64,000 nucleotides of DNA from assembly GCA_037200385.1 (NCBI GenBank), contig JBBCGL010000001.1, forward strand, positions 4,665,418-4,729,417. The letters run 5' to 3'. The notes beneath the pieces were generated by a model, which saw nothing but the letters and a program-made list of their open reading frames with translations, was not told the DNA's origin and did no database searches. Origin of the DNA: Rhizomicrobium sp. (GTDB lineage Bacteria; Pseudomonadota; Alphaproteobacteria; Micropepsales; Micropepsaceae). Position 1 is the stretch's first letter; the number at the start of each line of letters is the position of its first letter. The position numbers and the translations under genes were made by a program. This document shows positions 17,123 to 25,462 of this stretch, one piece after another.

Positions 17123-17635
17123 TTACGAGAGTACGTATTCGAGCTCGATCTCGTCGCGTATCGGGATATCGTACGAGCCGGTCAACGGTATGCTCGGCTT
17201 CAACAAGCGGGCCTGCGCGATTGCGTCGACGTTGATCGCCGATATCTTCCATGCTCTTCGCTGATAAAACCGCAATGCGTCGATATTGTCGTTCGTCGTG
17301 ACAAGGTGGAGACGTCGCCATCCACGCTGCCGGCCGATCGCCGCCATGGCCTCGAGCAGCGCAGTGCCGATCCCACCCCATTGTTCGATAGCGTCGAGCG
17401 AAACGACCTCGCAGTCCCGGACCGCCGCCTGATAGGTCAGGAGGCCGGATCTGCGCCCTTCTATGACCGCAACAAGGGCCTCGATCGCGCCGCCGTCGTG
17501 CACCACACCGTTCGAAACGACCTTCACGTTCCCCCAGCGCTCGCGCAAGGTCTGCTCTATCCAAGTCTGATCGTCGGTGCATTTCTGCCGCACGTCGATC
17601 CTGCCGCGCGAAAGAAGCGGTCCGATCGTGCTCAT
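17123..17635 (-). CDS. GNAT-family N-acetyltransferase
   Basis: 170 residues. QWGGIGTALLEAMAAIGRQRGW is the acetyl-CoA-binding motif A of the GNAT fold (Q/RxxGxG/A), and TTNDNIDALRFYQRRAW is the typical motif B. The ATG at 17635 overlaps the stop of the thioesterase gene upstream by four bases. It is the last gene of the minus-strand operon 21721-17123. It may acylate an amine on the product or its precursor, or detoxify the product; the acceptor is not predictable. Confidence 0.85.
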   Translation of the reverse strand: MSTIGPLLSRGRIDVRQKCTDDQTWIEQTLRERWGNVKVVSNGVVHDGGAIEALVAVIEGRRSGLLTYQAAVRDCEVVSLDAIEQWGGIGTALLEAMAAIGRQRGWRRLHLVTTNDNIDALRFYQRRAWKISAINVDAIAQARLLKPSIPLTGSYDIPIRDEIELEYVLS

Positions 17636-18090
17636 CGCCGTCCCGTTACATTCGTACAATGAACGGCAACCCGGTCTTTGGCATCCAGCAGGTGTCCCTC
17701 CAGAAAGAGCAAGCGGGACGTTGCCCGGACAACACGCGCGGATCCGCGGACGATGCCGGGCATCACCGGAAACATATATTGAATGCTGCATTGAACGGTC
17801 GGACCGATCCGGTCCGGTCCGGCAAAGGCGCAGGCGGCCAGACCGATGACGTCGTCCAGCATGGCGCCGAGCAAGCCGCCTTGCACCGTCCCTGCGAAAT
17901 TCGTGAATGCGCCGCTCGCCTCGAACTGTGCGAAGGCGGTTCGGGTTTCTTCGTCGAACCTCAAGGGATGGGTCCCCAGCAAGCCCGAACTGCGGTTGTT
18001 GGCATGCATTGTCGGCAGATCGCTCAACACCGAATCCGCAAATTCACGGTGGAGAGACAGCTCGTTACTCGGTTCCGACATGGCGGGCAC
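17632..18090 (-). CDS. PaaI-type hotdog thioesterase
   Basis: 152 residues. FTNFAGTVQGGLLGAMLDDVIG is the hotdog helix of the PaaI/YbgC-like thioesterases, with the catalytic Asp in the MLDD stretch and the preceding Gly-Gly. A GTG at 18090 and an ATG at 18081 are both possible starts; GGAG stands closer to the former than usual. The gene begins 9 bases after the ACP gene ends and so could release or edit the acyl chain on that carrier. Confidence 0.82.
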   Translation of the reverse strand: MPAMSEPSNELSLHREFADSVLSDLPTMHANNRSSGLLGTHPLRFDEETRTAFAQFEASGAFTNFAGTVQGGLLGAMLDDVIGLAACAFAGPDRIGPTVQCSIQYMFPVMPGIVRGSARVVRATSRLLFLEGHLLDAKDRVAVHCTNVTGRR

Positions 18091-18099
18091 ATGCTCCGA

Positions 18100-18363
18100 T
18101 CACTGGGCAGCACCGCGATTCAACAAGTATTCGATAAGATTCGCAATAGTCCTGCCCGACGCGAAATTTGCCGCGGTCACGCTTTCGCGCGGAATTCGCA
18201 CGCCGAACGAGTTCTCCAGCTCCATGACGAGCCGTACGAGGTTCAAAGAGTCGAGAAAGCCGCGTTGCATGAGTCCCGTATCGGGCGCGACGTCGTCGCG
18301 CCCGCACAGGCAGGAGACCAGCCGCACGACGCCTTCGCAGATATCTTCGCTCCCCGTCGGCAT
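18100..18363 (-). CDS. Acyl/peptidyl carrier protein
   Basis: 87 residues. GFLDSLNLVRLVMELENSFG has the DSL motif whose Ser receives 4'-phosphopantetheine, followed by the acidic recognition helix. Its start codon lies three bases after the stop of the adenylation gene, so the adenylating enzyme probably loads an amino or carboxylic acid onto this carrier. The two KAS III-type genes, the thioesterase and the LnmK-like protein of the cluster are its likely partners. Confidence 0.88.
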   Translation of the reverse strand: MPTGSEDICEGVVRLVSCLCGRDDVAPDTGLMQRGFLDSLNLVRLVMELENSFGVRIPRESVTAANFASGRTIANLIEYLLNRGAAQ

Positions 18364-18366
18364 GCA

Positions 18367-19842
18367 TCAGCCTCCGGCCGCCGCACAGGCCGCCCGATCC
18401 ATCTTGCCGTTGCTAGTGCGCGGCACGCTCGCGTGGAATACGACTCGGGCAGGGACCATGTGGTGGGGCACGCGCTGAGCCATCTCGTGTTTGATTTCGG
18501 TTTCCGACCTGTCGCTCGCGACATGGCAAATAATTCCCGTGACGCGGCCATCGGCTTCCTTCCGCGCCACGGCCACCGCCTCGCGAACGCCGCGGACCTG
18601 CATCAGCGCGTCTTCGATAGCGCCGAGCTCGACCCGGCGGCCGTAGAGCTTGATCTGGGTATCCAGTCTCCCGAGGACAAAAATCTCGCCGTTTTCGCGC
18701 GCGGCAAGATCGCCGGTCCGATACCAACGCGCGCCGGTCCGATCGACGACAAAGCGGTCCCGCGTGAGCTGTGCGTCGTTGACGTATCCTCTCGCGAGTT
18801 GACTGCCGGATATCAGCAACTCTCCGGGCGCGGGGGCGTCCTCGGTCGCGATCTGCAACACGGTGTCGCCCAACGGCTCGCCGATCGGGACACGTTCACT
18901 GAGTTCGGGAATCGTGCGAAGGCGGTGGGCCGTGACGAAGACCGTTGCCTCGGTAGGCCCATACGTGTTGATAAACGTCGTGTTCGGATAGGACGCCATC
19001 CAGGCCCGCAGTGCGGCCACCGGGAAGTGCTCGCCGCCGAATATGACGCGATCAAGGTCGGGAAACCAGTTTGCTTCGACGGCTGCGCCTTGCGCAATAT
19101 GGAGGAAAAAGGATGGTACGCCGGAAAGCGTGGTGACGCGGGTGCGGCGGAGCCAGGCGATGATGTCGCCTGGCATGAAGACGGTTGCGGGCGCGCACAA
19201 CACGCCGGCGCCCACGCTCAGTGGATATACGATGTCCTGGATGCTGAAGTCGAAGTGAAGCGGTGCGGGACCGAAGACCCTGTCGCCCGGCGCGAGTCCG
19301 TAAGCGGTTCTCGCGCCCGCAAGATAGGCTTGAAGAGCTTGAATGGTGATCGCGACAGCCTTCGGCCTGCCAGTCGAGCCGGAGGTGAAGATGACGTAAG
19401 CCTCCTGGTCCGCGGACGAAGCCGCCGCGCGCGCCAGGATGCGCACTTGTTTTGCTGCAAAGCCTCCGGCTTGGATCGCCGAAAATCCCGCGAAAAGCCG
19501 TTCCGCCGCCTCGTGAACGGTCGGCGCGATGATCGCCGCGGCAACGTCGATGCCCACGACCTGTGCAGCTTGATAAGCGGCGGGCGCAGTATGGTCGAGG
19601 GGAACGAAGGATGCGCCGGCCCGCGCGATTCCCATGATCGCGGCAACGGCAGCGAATGACTTGGGGAGGGAAATACAGACGCGGGCACCGTGCGAAATGC
19701 CCGCCGCGACGAGGGACTGCGCTATCGATCGCGATGCCTCCTCCAGATCATGGAACGTGTGACTTGTGTTGTCGTCGTGCACGGCGGTCGCCGACGGCGC
19801 CCGGGCGCACTGAGACAGTATATTGTCCGCAAACCCGCTCAT
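18367..19842 (-). CDS. Stand-alone adenylation (NRPS A-domain/DltA-like) enzyme
   Basis: 491 residues. IFTSGSTGRPKAV is the ATP-binding A3 motif, NTYGPTEATV the A5 motif, YRTGDLA the A7 motif and a terminal TSNGKMDR gives the A10 Lys. FDFSIQDIV includes the Asp that anchors the amino group of amino-acid substrates, so an amino acid is more likely than a fatty acid. It overlaps the downstream-in-operon KAS III-like gene by ATGA and is followed directly by the ACP, giving a compact load-and-carry unit. Confidence 0.87.
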   Translation of the reverse strand: MSGFADNILSQCARAPSATAVHDDNTSHTFHDLEEASRSIAQSLVAAGISHGARVCISLPKSFAAVAAIMGIARAGASFVPLDHTAPAAYQAAQVVGIDVAAAIIAPTVHEAAERLFAGFSAIQAGGFAAKQVRILARAAASSADQEAYVIFTSGSTGRPKAVAITIQALQAYLAGARTAYGLAPGDRVFGPAPLHFDFSIQDIVYPLSVGAGVLCAPATVFMPGDIIAWLRRTRVTTLSGVPSFFLHIAQGAAVEANWFPDLDRVIFGGEHFPVAALRAWMASYPNTTFINTYGPTEATVFVTAHRLRTIPELSERVPIGEPLGDTVLQIATEDAPAPGELLISGSQLARGYVNDAQLTRDRFVVDRTGARWYRTGDLAARENGEIFVLGRLDTQIKLYGRRVELGAIEDALMQVRGVREAVAVARKEADGRVTGIICHVASDRSETEIKHEMAQRVPHHMVPARVVFHASVPRTSNGKMDRAACAAAGG

Positions 19843-20852
19843 TTTGTGTTCACGCGGAGCGTGGCAACGCTCGTATAGAACATCTCGCCGAATTCGATCG
19901 CGACCAGGTGATCGCCCTCGGCAAGGCTGCCGGTACGCGAAAGGTGCTGAAGGTTCGCGATCGTGTCGCCTCCGATCAGATGACCGATCTGCGACATCTG
20001 CTCAAGTTGAGCATCGCAGGCCTTTTGCTGTCGCTCGCCCCAGTCGGCTTGCGCCATGAGAGCGGACAATCTCTTTTTGATGTCCATGCCGCTGTTGGTC
20101 CCGATCAGGAAGCTTCCGGTGGGGGCGAAGCTACCGGAGCCTCTCCGGCAGCGGTCGAGAGCGCGGAAGAGGCCTATGGGCGCAGCGGACAACCAGCGCG
20201 CTTTCTCGGCGCGATCGATCGGGAAGGCAAGACCGCCGCGGCTGACATGGGATTCGGTGAAGGACAGATCGAGATCTATCGCGACGTCGCACAGTCCTAT
20301 CCATCCGCCGTCCGCGGCGACGACCGCGGCATACGCGCCGTCACCAAGCAGGACAGGCACATCGGCCACGGAATCGCCGGCAGGCGGGGGAGCGTCGGGA
20401 AACTCGCAGCGGTCGTCGAGCCATCGCGATGTGAGGGGCGCGGCGCCGCCGCCGACCACAAGCGCGTATCGGCCGGCGTGCTGCAAAAAACGTCTTGCCG
20501 TGTCGAGGCCGAGCAGCGTGCCGGCACAGGAACATCCCTGAATGTCGAGGCATTGCGCGGCGGTTGCGCCGAGGCTGCGCGCCAAAAGACAGGAAAGCCA
20601 TGTCGCGGAATAGGGCGCGCAGCTTCCGTTTCTCACGGCGATGACGTAGTCGACACGGTCCGGCGTTATCGCCGCGTCCGCCAGGGCGTTGCGTGCACTT
20701 TCGAGTTGAAGGTTGGCGGTTTCCTGCTCGCTCTTCGCCATCCGGATCTGTGCGAAGCCGGCCGCCGCGGCCGCCGCGTGGTCGCTCGTGAAGTCCTCAG
20801 CGGGCCTCACCGCGTCCGGAACCGTCGCCGAAATGCCGACCAAGCCGATCAT
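19839..20852 (-). CDS. KAS III-like acyltransferase with altered His and Asn
   Basis: 337 residues. The thiolase-fold Cys is kept in DIQGCSCAGTLLG. The position of the FabH His (normally PHQAN) reads IGTNSGMD and the GNT motif of the Asn reads GGDTIAN, so His is replaced by Thr and Asn by Asp. Such changes are known in KAS III relatives that transfer acyl groups without decarboxylative condensation. It sits between the signal-peptidase-like gene and the adenylation gene with ATGA-type overlaps on both sides. A role in moving an acyl group onto or off the ACP is inferred. Confidence 0.78.
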   Translation of the reverse strand: MIGLVGISATVPDAVRPAEDFTSDHAAAAAAGFAQIRMAKSEQETANLQLESARNALADAAITPDRVDYVIAVRNGSCAPYSATWLSCLLARSLGATAAQCLDIQGCSCAGTLLGLDTARRFLQHAGRYALVVGGGAAPLTSRWLDDRCEFPDAPPPAGDSVADVPVLLGDGAYAAVVAADGGWIGLCDVAIDLDLSFTESHVSRGGLAFPIDRAEKARWLSAAPIGLFRALDRCRRGSGSFAPTGSFLIGTNSGMDIKKRLSALMAQADWGERQQKACDAQLEQMSQIGHLIGGDTIANLQHLSRTGSLAEGDHLVAIEFGEMFYTSVATLRVNTK

Positions 20853-21721
20853 GGTGGTTCACCAATGTGGGCCAAAGCGGACCAACACGAGCGGGGCCGC
20901 CCCAGGCCATTCCAGATCGTCCATGAGAATGCCGTCCCAAGCGCACGTGCCATCAGGTCCGCGGGCAGCCAAGCCAGGCCGAAGACAAGCGAAACAACTG
21001 TTGGAGGCCATTGGGACATCGCGACCGGCGCGTCGTCTTCCACGAGGCGTTCAAAGATATCCTTTTGGCTGACGATCGATAGCCGCAATTCGCCATCGCC
21101 CTTTTCGACAGCGTATTGGGCGCCACGAAACATGAATTGGAGCAAAACTCTATGAATGAGCGTCCGGCAATCGGTCCGGATGACGGCGATCTCTCCCGTC
21201 TGCACCGTGTCGCCAGCCGCCAGCTGTTCGATCTCCACGATCGCACCGGTGCGCAGCACCGGATACATGCTCATTCCGGAAACGACTGCGTAGTCTGACG
21301 CATTCGACCGCGCGGGTCTTGCAGATTCCGGCGCTGCCATGCGGTGCGCCAAGCGCCTGTACAACAAGACAGCCATGGTGACCGGCAACTGGACCTGCGA
21401 GACGACGAAATGGATCGCCTCGTACACCGCCGCGAAGAAAGCCGTGGCGGCCGCGAAAACGCTCTCACCCGCCGCTGTTCCGCCGCCGCGCGCGGACAAT
21501 GAAAATTTCGTCTCGTCAAAATCGCAGAGATAGAGGCGGCAGTGGCGCTCGTCGAGAAGCAGAAAGTGCGCGCTGCTGCGGATTGCCGGAACGATCACAC
21601 GCAATTGGCGTCCACAGGGCGAAATCACAAGATCCAACGCGCGTGCCGCATGCCGCACCGGGCGGGTGCACGGCGCGGCGTTCCGGCTTCGGATTGCTCT
21701 TCCGCCCTGACTGGGGTTCAT
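20849..21721 (-). CDS. S26B/S24-like signal peptidase domain protein
   Basis: 290 residues. VVSGMSMYPVLRTGAIVEIE followed by GEIAVIRTD and LIHRVLL matches the S26 family with a Ser-His arrangement (Ser151, His190), as in SipW and eukaryotic signal peptidases rather than the Ser-Lys bacterial type. The first 130 residues resemble no domain I know; VFAAATAFFAAVYEAIHFVV and the C-terminal VVSLVFGLAWLPADLMA are hydrophobic and could anchor it. It is the first gene of the minus-strand operon, so it may cleave the leader of the cluster peptide during export. This is the least expected member of the operon. Confidence 0.65.
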   Translation of the reverse strand: MNPSQGGRAIRSRNAAPCTRPVRHAARALDLVISPCGRQLRVIVPAIRSSAHFLLLDERHCRLYLCDFDETKFSLSARGGGTAAGESVFAAATAFFAAVYEAIHFVVSQVQLPVTMAVLLYRRLAHRMAAPESARPARSNASDYAVVSGMSMYPVLRTGAIVEIEQLAAGDTVQTGEIAVIRTDCRTLIHRVLLQFMFRGAQYAVEKGDGELRLSIVSQKDIFERLVEDDAPVAMSQWPPTVVSLVFGLAWLPADLMARALGTAFSWTIWNGLGRPRSCWSALAHIGEPP

Positions 21722-21739
21722 CCGCGAAGACTAGAAAAA

Positions 21740-21813
21740 CTCGATTGGGAAGACAATATAGAATACTTTACTGGCGGAATATATACATTATGATATTATA
21801 CGATATTGCTGCG
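21740..21813. promoter_or_regulatory. AT-rich divergent promoter region with 10-bp phased boxes (site P2)
   Basis: Between the divergent genes starting at 21721 and 21892 lies an AT-rich stretch in otherwise GC-rich DNA. TACATTATGA (21784), TATTATACGA (21794) and TATTGCTGCG (21804) repeat with a 10-base period, as at sites P1 and P3. The TA-rich composition also fits targets of MucR/Ros-type proteins. Confidence 0.5.
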
Positions 21814-21891
21814 GAGCGGGCCGGCAACCCAGTCGATCGGAGGCCGTCCGGCGCAAGATTGCGCTGACGCTCCGCAGGTCCGGAGACCGTG

Positions 21892-23022
21892 ATGCGCAAT
21901 GCCTCGCCGAAATATCTCGTGACGGGTGCCACGGGGAATCTCGGGGGAGCCTTGCTCCAGGCGTTGGTGGAGAACACGCCGGCACATGTGGTTGCGCTGG
22001 TTCGGCCGCAGTCGCGCGGTGCTCTGAAGCGCCTTCTGGCCGGATTGCCGGCGGCCGCCGATCGGGTGTCCATTGTCGAGGGCGACGTCCGTGCGCCGCT
22101 GTTCGGCCTACAGCATGATGACGCGGCCATCGAAGGCCTGACCGACATCGTGCACGCAGCCGCGAACGTCGACTGGCGCGCGAGTGGGGACGATCTGATC
22201 GCCACAAATTTGGCCGGCGCGGAAAACTGTGCCGAATTGGCAAACCTGCTCATCGCGCGCGGAAGTCTCGAGCGGTGCTCCTATATCTCGACCGCTTATG
22301 CCGGCGGCATCCGCACAGGCACGATTGCCGAGGAGCCTCTACGATTCTCGGACACGTTCAGCAACAGGTATGAGATGTCGAAATTCCTGGCAGAGAGGAT
22401 ATTTCTCGATCGCGTGCGATGCCCCGTGAACGTCATACGCCCCACGGCCATCGTTGGGGATTCCCGGACCGGGACCATAAGAAACTTCTCGACGCTCTAT
22501 TATCCCTTCAAGCTCGTCCATCAGGCACAGCTCTCGCTGCTTCCGGCGAGACCCGATGCCACGCTGGACATCGTTCCGCTCGATTTCGTCGTCGACGTCG
22601 TGATGGCCATGCACGCGTCGGCGGCGAACGATCACCGTATCGTGCATGCGGCGGCGGGATCGCACGCTGTCACGATCCGGCGGCTTTGGGAATTGTGCGC
22701 AGGTGCATTCAATAAGCTCGACGGAGGATCACGACCACTCCAGGGAATATTCGTGCCGCCCGGTCCCTTCTTGTTCGCGGCCGCGGGCGCCGGCGTTCTT
22801 CCCGCAGGTATTCGGCGCAAGCTTCGGAAGCTGGCGCTTTTCATTCCATACATCACGACGCAGCGCTGTTACGCGACTGCCGGCGCGGAGAAGCTTGGGC
22901 TCACGGCACCGGCTTTCGAGACCTATGTAGAGACGCTTTGCCGATTCGCCGTCGACATGGCGTTCGGGGCCCGCACGCTCGGCGATCGCGCCCGACTTGG
23001 GTCTTTCGGATCGGCGCGATGA
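21892..23022 (+). CDS. Extended SDR / thioester-reductase-like protein 1
   Basis: 376 residues. VTGATGNLGGALL is the NAD(P)-binding loop of extended SDRs, HAAANVDW follows at the expected place, and STAY with YEMSKFLAE provides Ser and YxxxK. The pattern is that of NAD_binding_4 proteins, which include carrier-bound thioester reductases. CGGAG lies just upstream of the ATG at 21892. It heads the operon with the next SDR (ATGA overlap) and the LnmK-like gene, and could reduce an ACP-bound acyl chain. Confidence 0.82.
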   Translation: MRNASPKYLVTGATGNLGGALLQALVENTPAHVVALVRPQSRGALKRLLAGLPAAADRVSIVEGDVRAPLFGLQHDDAAIEGLTDIVHAAANVDWRASGDDLIATNLAGAENCAELANLLIARGSLERCSYISTAYAGGIRTGTIAEEPLRFSDTFSNRYEMSKFLAERIFLDRVRCPVNVIRPTAIVGDSRTGTIRNFSTLYYPFKLVHQAQLSLLPARPDATLDIVPLDFVVDVVMAMHASAANDHRIVHAAAGSHAVTIRRLWELCAGAFNKLDGGSRPLQGIFVPPGPFLFAAAGAGVLPAGIRRKLRKLALFIPYITTQRCYATAGAEKLGLTAPAFETYVETLCRFAVDMAFGARTLGDRARLGSFGSAR

Positions 23023-24071
23023 CTGGAACTAAGCTACCAGAGGCGGGCGGAGCGGTGTTCGTGACCGGTGCAACGGGATTTATCGGGTCGAGGATCGTGC
23101 GGCAGCTTCTGACGCAGGGACGCGAGGTAATCGCCCTGGTGCGCGGCGGTACGCAACAAGAGCTTGCGTTGCGCCGATGCAGCGGCTTGGGACGGCTGAC
23201 CGTCGTCGCCGGGGACGTCATGGGGCCGAATCTGGGGTTGTCGGGTGAGGACCTGGCGATGGTGCAATCCACGATCTCGCAGATCGTCCATGCCGCCGCC
23301 GTGTACCGCCTGGACATTTCGTGGGCGGAAGCCATGAAAACCAACGTCCAGGGAACTGCGAATGTGTTGGCGATCTTCGGCGCGCGAAACGATATCGAAC
23401 TGCACTATATAAGCTCCATCACTGTGGCCGGACGCGCGGCGGCCAGCACGCCCGAACTGCCGGTCGACGCACCGGCCGATTTTCGCAATCACTACGAACG
23501 TTCCAAATGGCACGCCGAGAAGATCGTCGGTGGAAACGGCGTGATGCCGACCCGCATTTACCGGCCCGGCATCGTGATAGGTGACTCGTCCGGCGGCGTG
23601 ACCTCCAAGTTCGACGGTCCTTACGCGGCGTTCGCCATGATGTGGCGGCACCTCCCGTTTCTTTTGCCCGGGGATTGTGCGTTTACGTTCCCGCTGGTCA
23701 CTGTCGATCTTGTAGCGGATACGGTTTGCGCCGGGCTGGGCGAAAGGCCCAACGGATTGGATGTCCTGCATGTTATCGACAAGGAAGCGCCTACGCTGCG
23801 GCAGTTCACGCGAGAGATGGTCCGCAGGCTCGCCGGTCACGAGAGGATTTGGACGGTCCCAAAGTCGTTGTTCCGTGCCGTTGCGCGGTCGGATGTTCTT
23901 TTGCCTCTATTCGGAATCCAGCGCCAGACGCTTTCATACATGGACGGCATTGGCCCGTTCCAAACGACCCGGTTCACAGACGCCTGTCGCCGCTGGAATG
24001 TCCAGCCGGCGCGGTTGGAACGGGCCTTTGACGCGATCGCGCTTTATTACGCTTTAGCCGACCGCAAATAG
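23019..24071 (+). CDS. Extended SDR / thioester-reductase-like protein 2
   Basis: 350 residues. VTGATGFIGSRIV is the Rossmann loop, HAAAVYRLD the next strand, ISSITVAG carries the Ser and YERSKWHAEKI the YxxxK. The residues around GRPGIVIGDSSGG-like IYRPGIVIGDSSGG match the extended SDR substrate region. It is clearly related to the preceding gene, so the pair may derive from duplication and act on successive carrier-bound or lipid intermediates. Confidence 0.84.
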   Translation: MTGTKLPEAGGAVFVTGATGFIGSRIVRQLLTQGREVIALVRGGTQQELALRRCSGLGRLTVVAGDVMGPNLGLSGEDLAMVQSTISQIVHAAAVYRLDISWAEAMKTNVQGTANVLAIFGARNDIELHYISSITVAGRAAASTPELPVDAPADFRNHYERSKWHAEKIVGGNGVMPTRIYRPGIVIGDSSGGVTSKFDGPYAAFAMMWRHLPFLLPGDCAFTFPLVTVDLVADTVCAGLGERPNGLDVLHVIDKEAPTLRQFTREMVRRLAGHERIWTVPKSLFRAVARSDVLLPLFGIQRQTLSYMDGIGPFQTTRFTDACRRWNVQPARLERAFDAIALYYALADRK

Positions 24072-24084
24072 GAGACGAGGACGC

Positions 24085-24987
24085 ATGAGCGCGGTCGATC
24101 CTGCACGGACGAGCATTCTGCAGTCCCATCTGCTTGGAATGCCGCAACTGGCCTATGGCGGACTCTCCGAGGCGTGGTTGCTCCGTCAGCTCGGTGACAT
24201 GCACTGGTCCCTCATTGGCCGTTACCTGGAGTTGGAGCCGCAGGCCATTTGCGACACCTTCGGCAACAGGCTTTATCCCGCCTTCGTCGCCATACGCTTG
24301 CGCAATTGCGCGTTCGGTGCCGCGCGGGAGGGCGACAGCCTCGAGATTGCTTCGGCAGGAGAGTTCGTGTCGCGCAAGCGTTTTTACTCCCGTCACGTCG
24401 GAATGATCCGGGGCAAAGCGGTCTTGCAGGTCGAGCTGCTGTCCATCTTCCTCAAGCGGCAACGTGAGAGCGACAATTCCGGGCTGGTTTCCGCGGAGCC
24501 GACGTCGATGCGGCACGCCGTCATCGTCCGCTCCCCGCCGCAGGGCGCCGAAACGCTTCTCGAGGCGGCGCGCGCGGCGCGACAGGGTGCGAACTCCATG
24601 ACCCGTCTCGCAACGCCGGCGCCGGTGCGGTTCCTGCCTTGCCCATCGATCGAATTCAACGGCGCAAAAATTCTCTATTTCGCGTACATTCCAAGCATCA
24701 TGGATCGCGCCGAGAACGCTTGGCTGTTCGATTGTCACCTATCGCTCGGAAATATCGTCGGGCGAGATTTGTTCATTCTCTCCAATGCAAACGTGGGTGA
24801 CGTGCTGACGGTCGAGGCTTCGGTATTCGATATCTCCGCACGCGGGGACTGTGTCGCGCGCGTCATGAATGAGATGACCGGAAATGTCGTGGCGGTTGGC
24901 ATCGCCCAGCGGGAGGCACCTGCCGCACTTGCGGCGGCGACGGGCAGTTCGACGCGCCGCATCCTCGAGGTGGCCGCGTCGCGCTGA
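24085..24987 (+). CDS. LnmK/Pnap_2097-like double-hotdog protein (tentative)
   Basis: 300 residues. The start, with GMPQLAYGGLSEAWLLRQLGDMHW and later LYPAFVAIRLRNC, resembles what I recall of the Pnap_2097/LnmK biosynthetic family, in which LnmK acts as acyltransferase and decarboxylase on a carrier protein. The second half (FNGAKILYFAYIPSIMDRAE, GRDLFILSNANVGD) repeats the hotdog pattern. It starts 13 bases after the second SDR and GGAGACGAGG lies just upstream. A role in delivering an acyl starter to the ACP fits the neighbours; the family call is from memory only. Confidence 0.55.
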   Translation: MSAVDPARTSILQSHLLGMPQLAYGGLSEAWLLRQLGDMHWSLIGRYLELEPQAICDTFGNRLYPAFVAIRLRNCAFGAAREGDSLEIASAGEFVSRKRFYSRHVGMIRGKAVLQVELLSIFLKRQRESDNSGLVSAEPTSMRHAVIVRSPPQGAETLLEAARAARQGANSMTRLATPAPVRFLPCPSIEFNGAKILYFAYIPSIMDRAENAWLFDCHLSLGNIVGRDLFILSNANVGDVLTVEASVFDISARGDCVARVMNEMTGNVVAVGIAQREAPAALAAATGSSTRRILEVAASR

Positions 24988-25045
24988 TCGGGGCGCAAGC
25001 AGGGAGCCCGGCACGCGAACCGCAGACGCTCACCTGCGGGACACG

Positions 25046-25462
25046 CTATTTCGGCGCAAGATCTTTTCCCAGGAGAGCGATGAGGCGAAGCATCTGCCGT
25101 CTCAGATCACGATTTGCGATGGCGCGGAACGCATCGATGAGAACGGTGCCCTCCGGCGAGGTGGCGAAGTCGATGGTACGCTCCAACTCTGGAAGACGCT
25201 TGCCGTCGACTTCGCGCAGAAGAGAAGCCGCCAACAGCGGGGCGTCGAAAAAATATTCGATGGGAACTTCCATGAGACGCGCCAGTTGGTAAAGGCGTGG
25301 CGCGGTGATGGTGCTCGTGCCGGCCTCGTAGCGCTGAATTTGCTGGAATGAGAGATTCATGCCTTTCGCCAGCTGGGATTGCGTGATTCTCATTGCTTTG
25401 CGGCGCGCCTGGATTCGCCTGCCGATGTAATTGTCTAGTTGCCTGTTGGCGGACCTAGGCAT
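25046..25462 (-). CDS. XRE-family helix-turn-helix regulator
   Basis: 138 residues. IGRRIQARRKAMRITQSQLAKGMNLSFQQIQRYEAG is a clear HTH_3 domain at residues 13-50, of the alphaproteobacterial type with a helical C-terminal extension (PIEYFFDAP, then LIDAFRAIANRDLRRQMLRL). It lies at the right edge of the biosynthetic cluster, convergent with the LnmK-like operon and divergent from the MucR-like gene, so it is a candidate cluster regulator that could bind the phased boxes. Confidence 0.9.
   Translation of the reverse strand: MPRSANRQLDNYIGRRIQARRKAMRITQSQLAKGMNLSFQQIQRYEAGTSTITAPRLYQLARLMEVPIEYFFDAPLLAASLLREVDGKRLPELERTIDFATSPEGTVLIDAFRAIANRDLRRQMLRLIALLGKDLAPK

Noticed and set aside
21790-21867. 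25-codon ORF (MILYDIAAER start) before the first extended SDR as a second precursor
   Set aside because: No ribosome site at proper distance, and it overlaps the phased promoter boxes.
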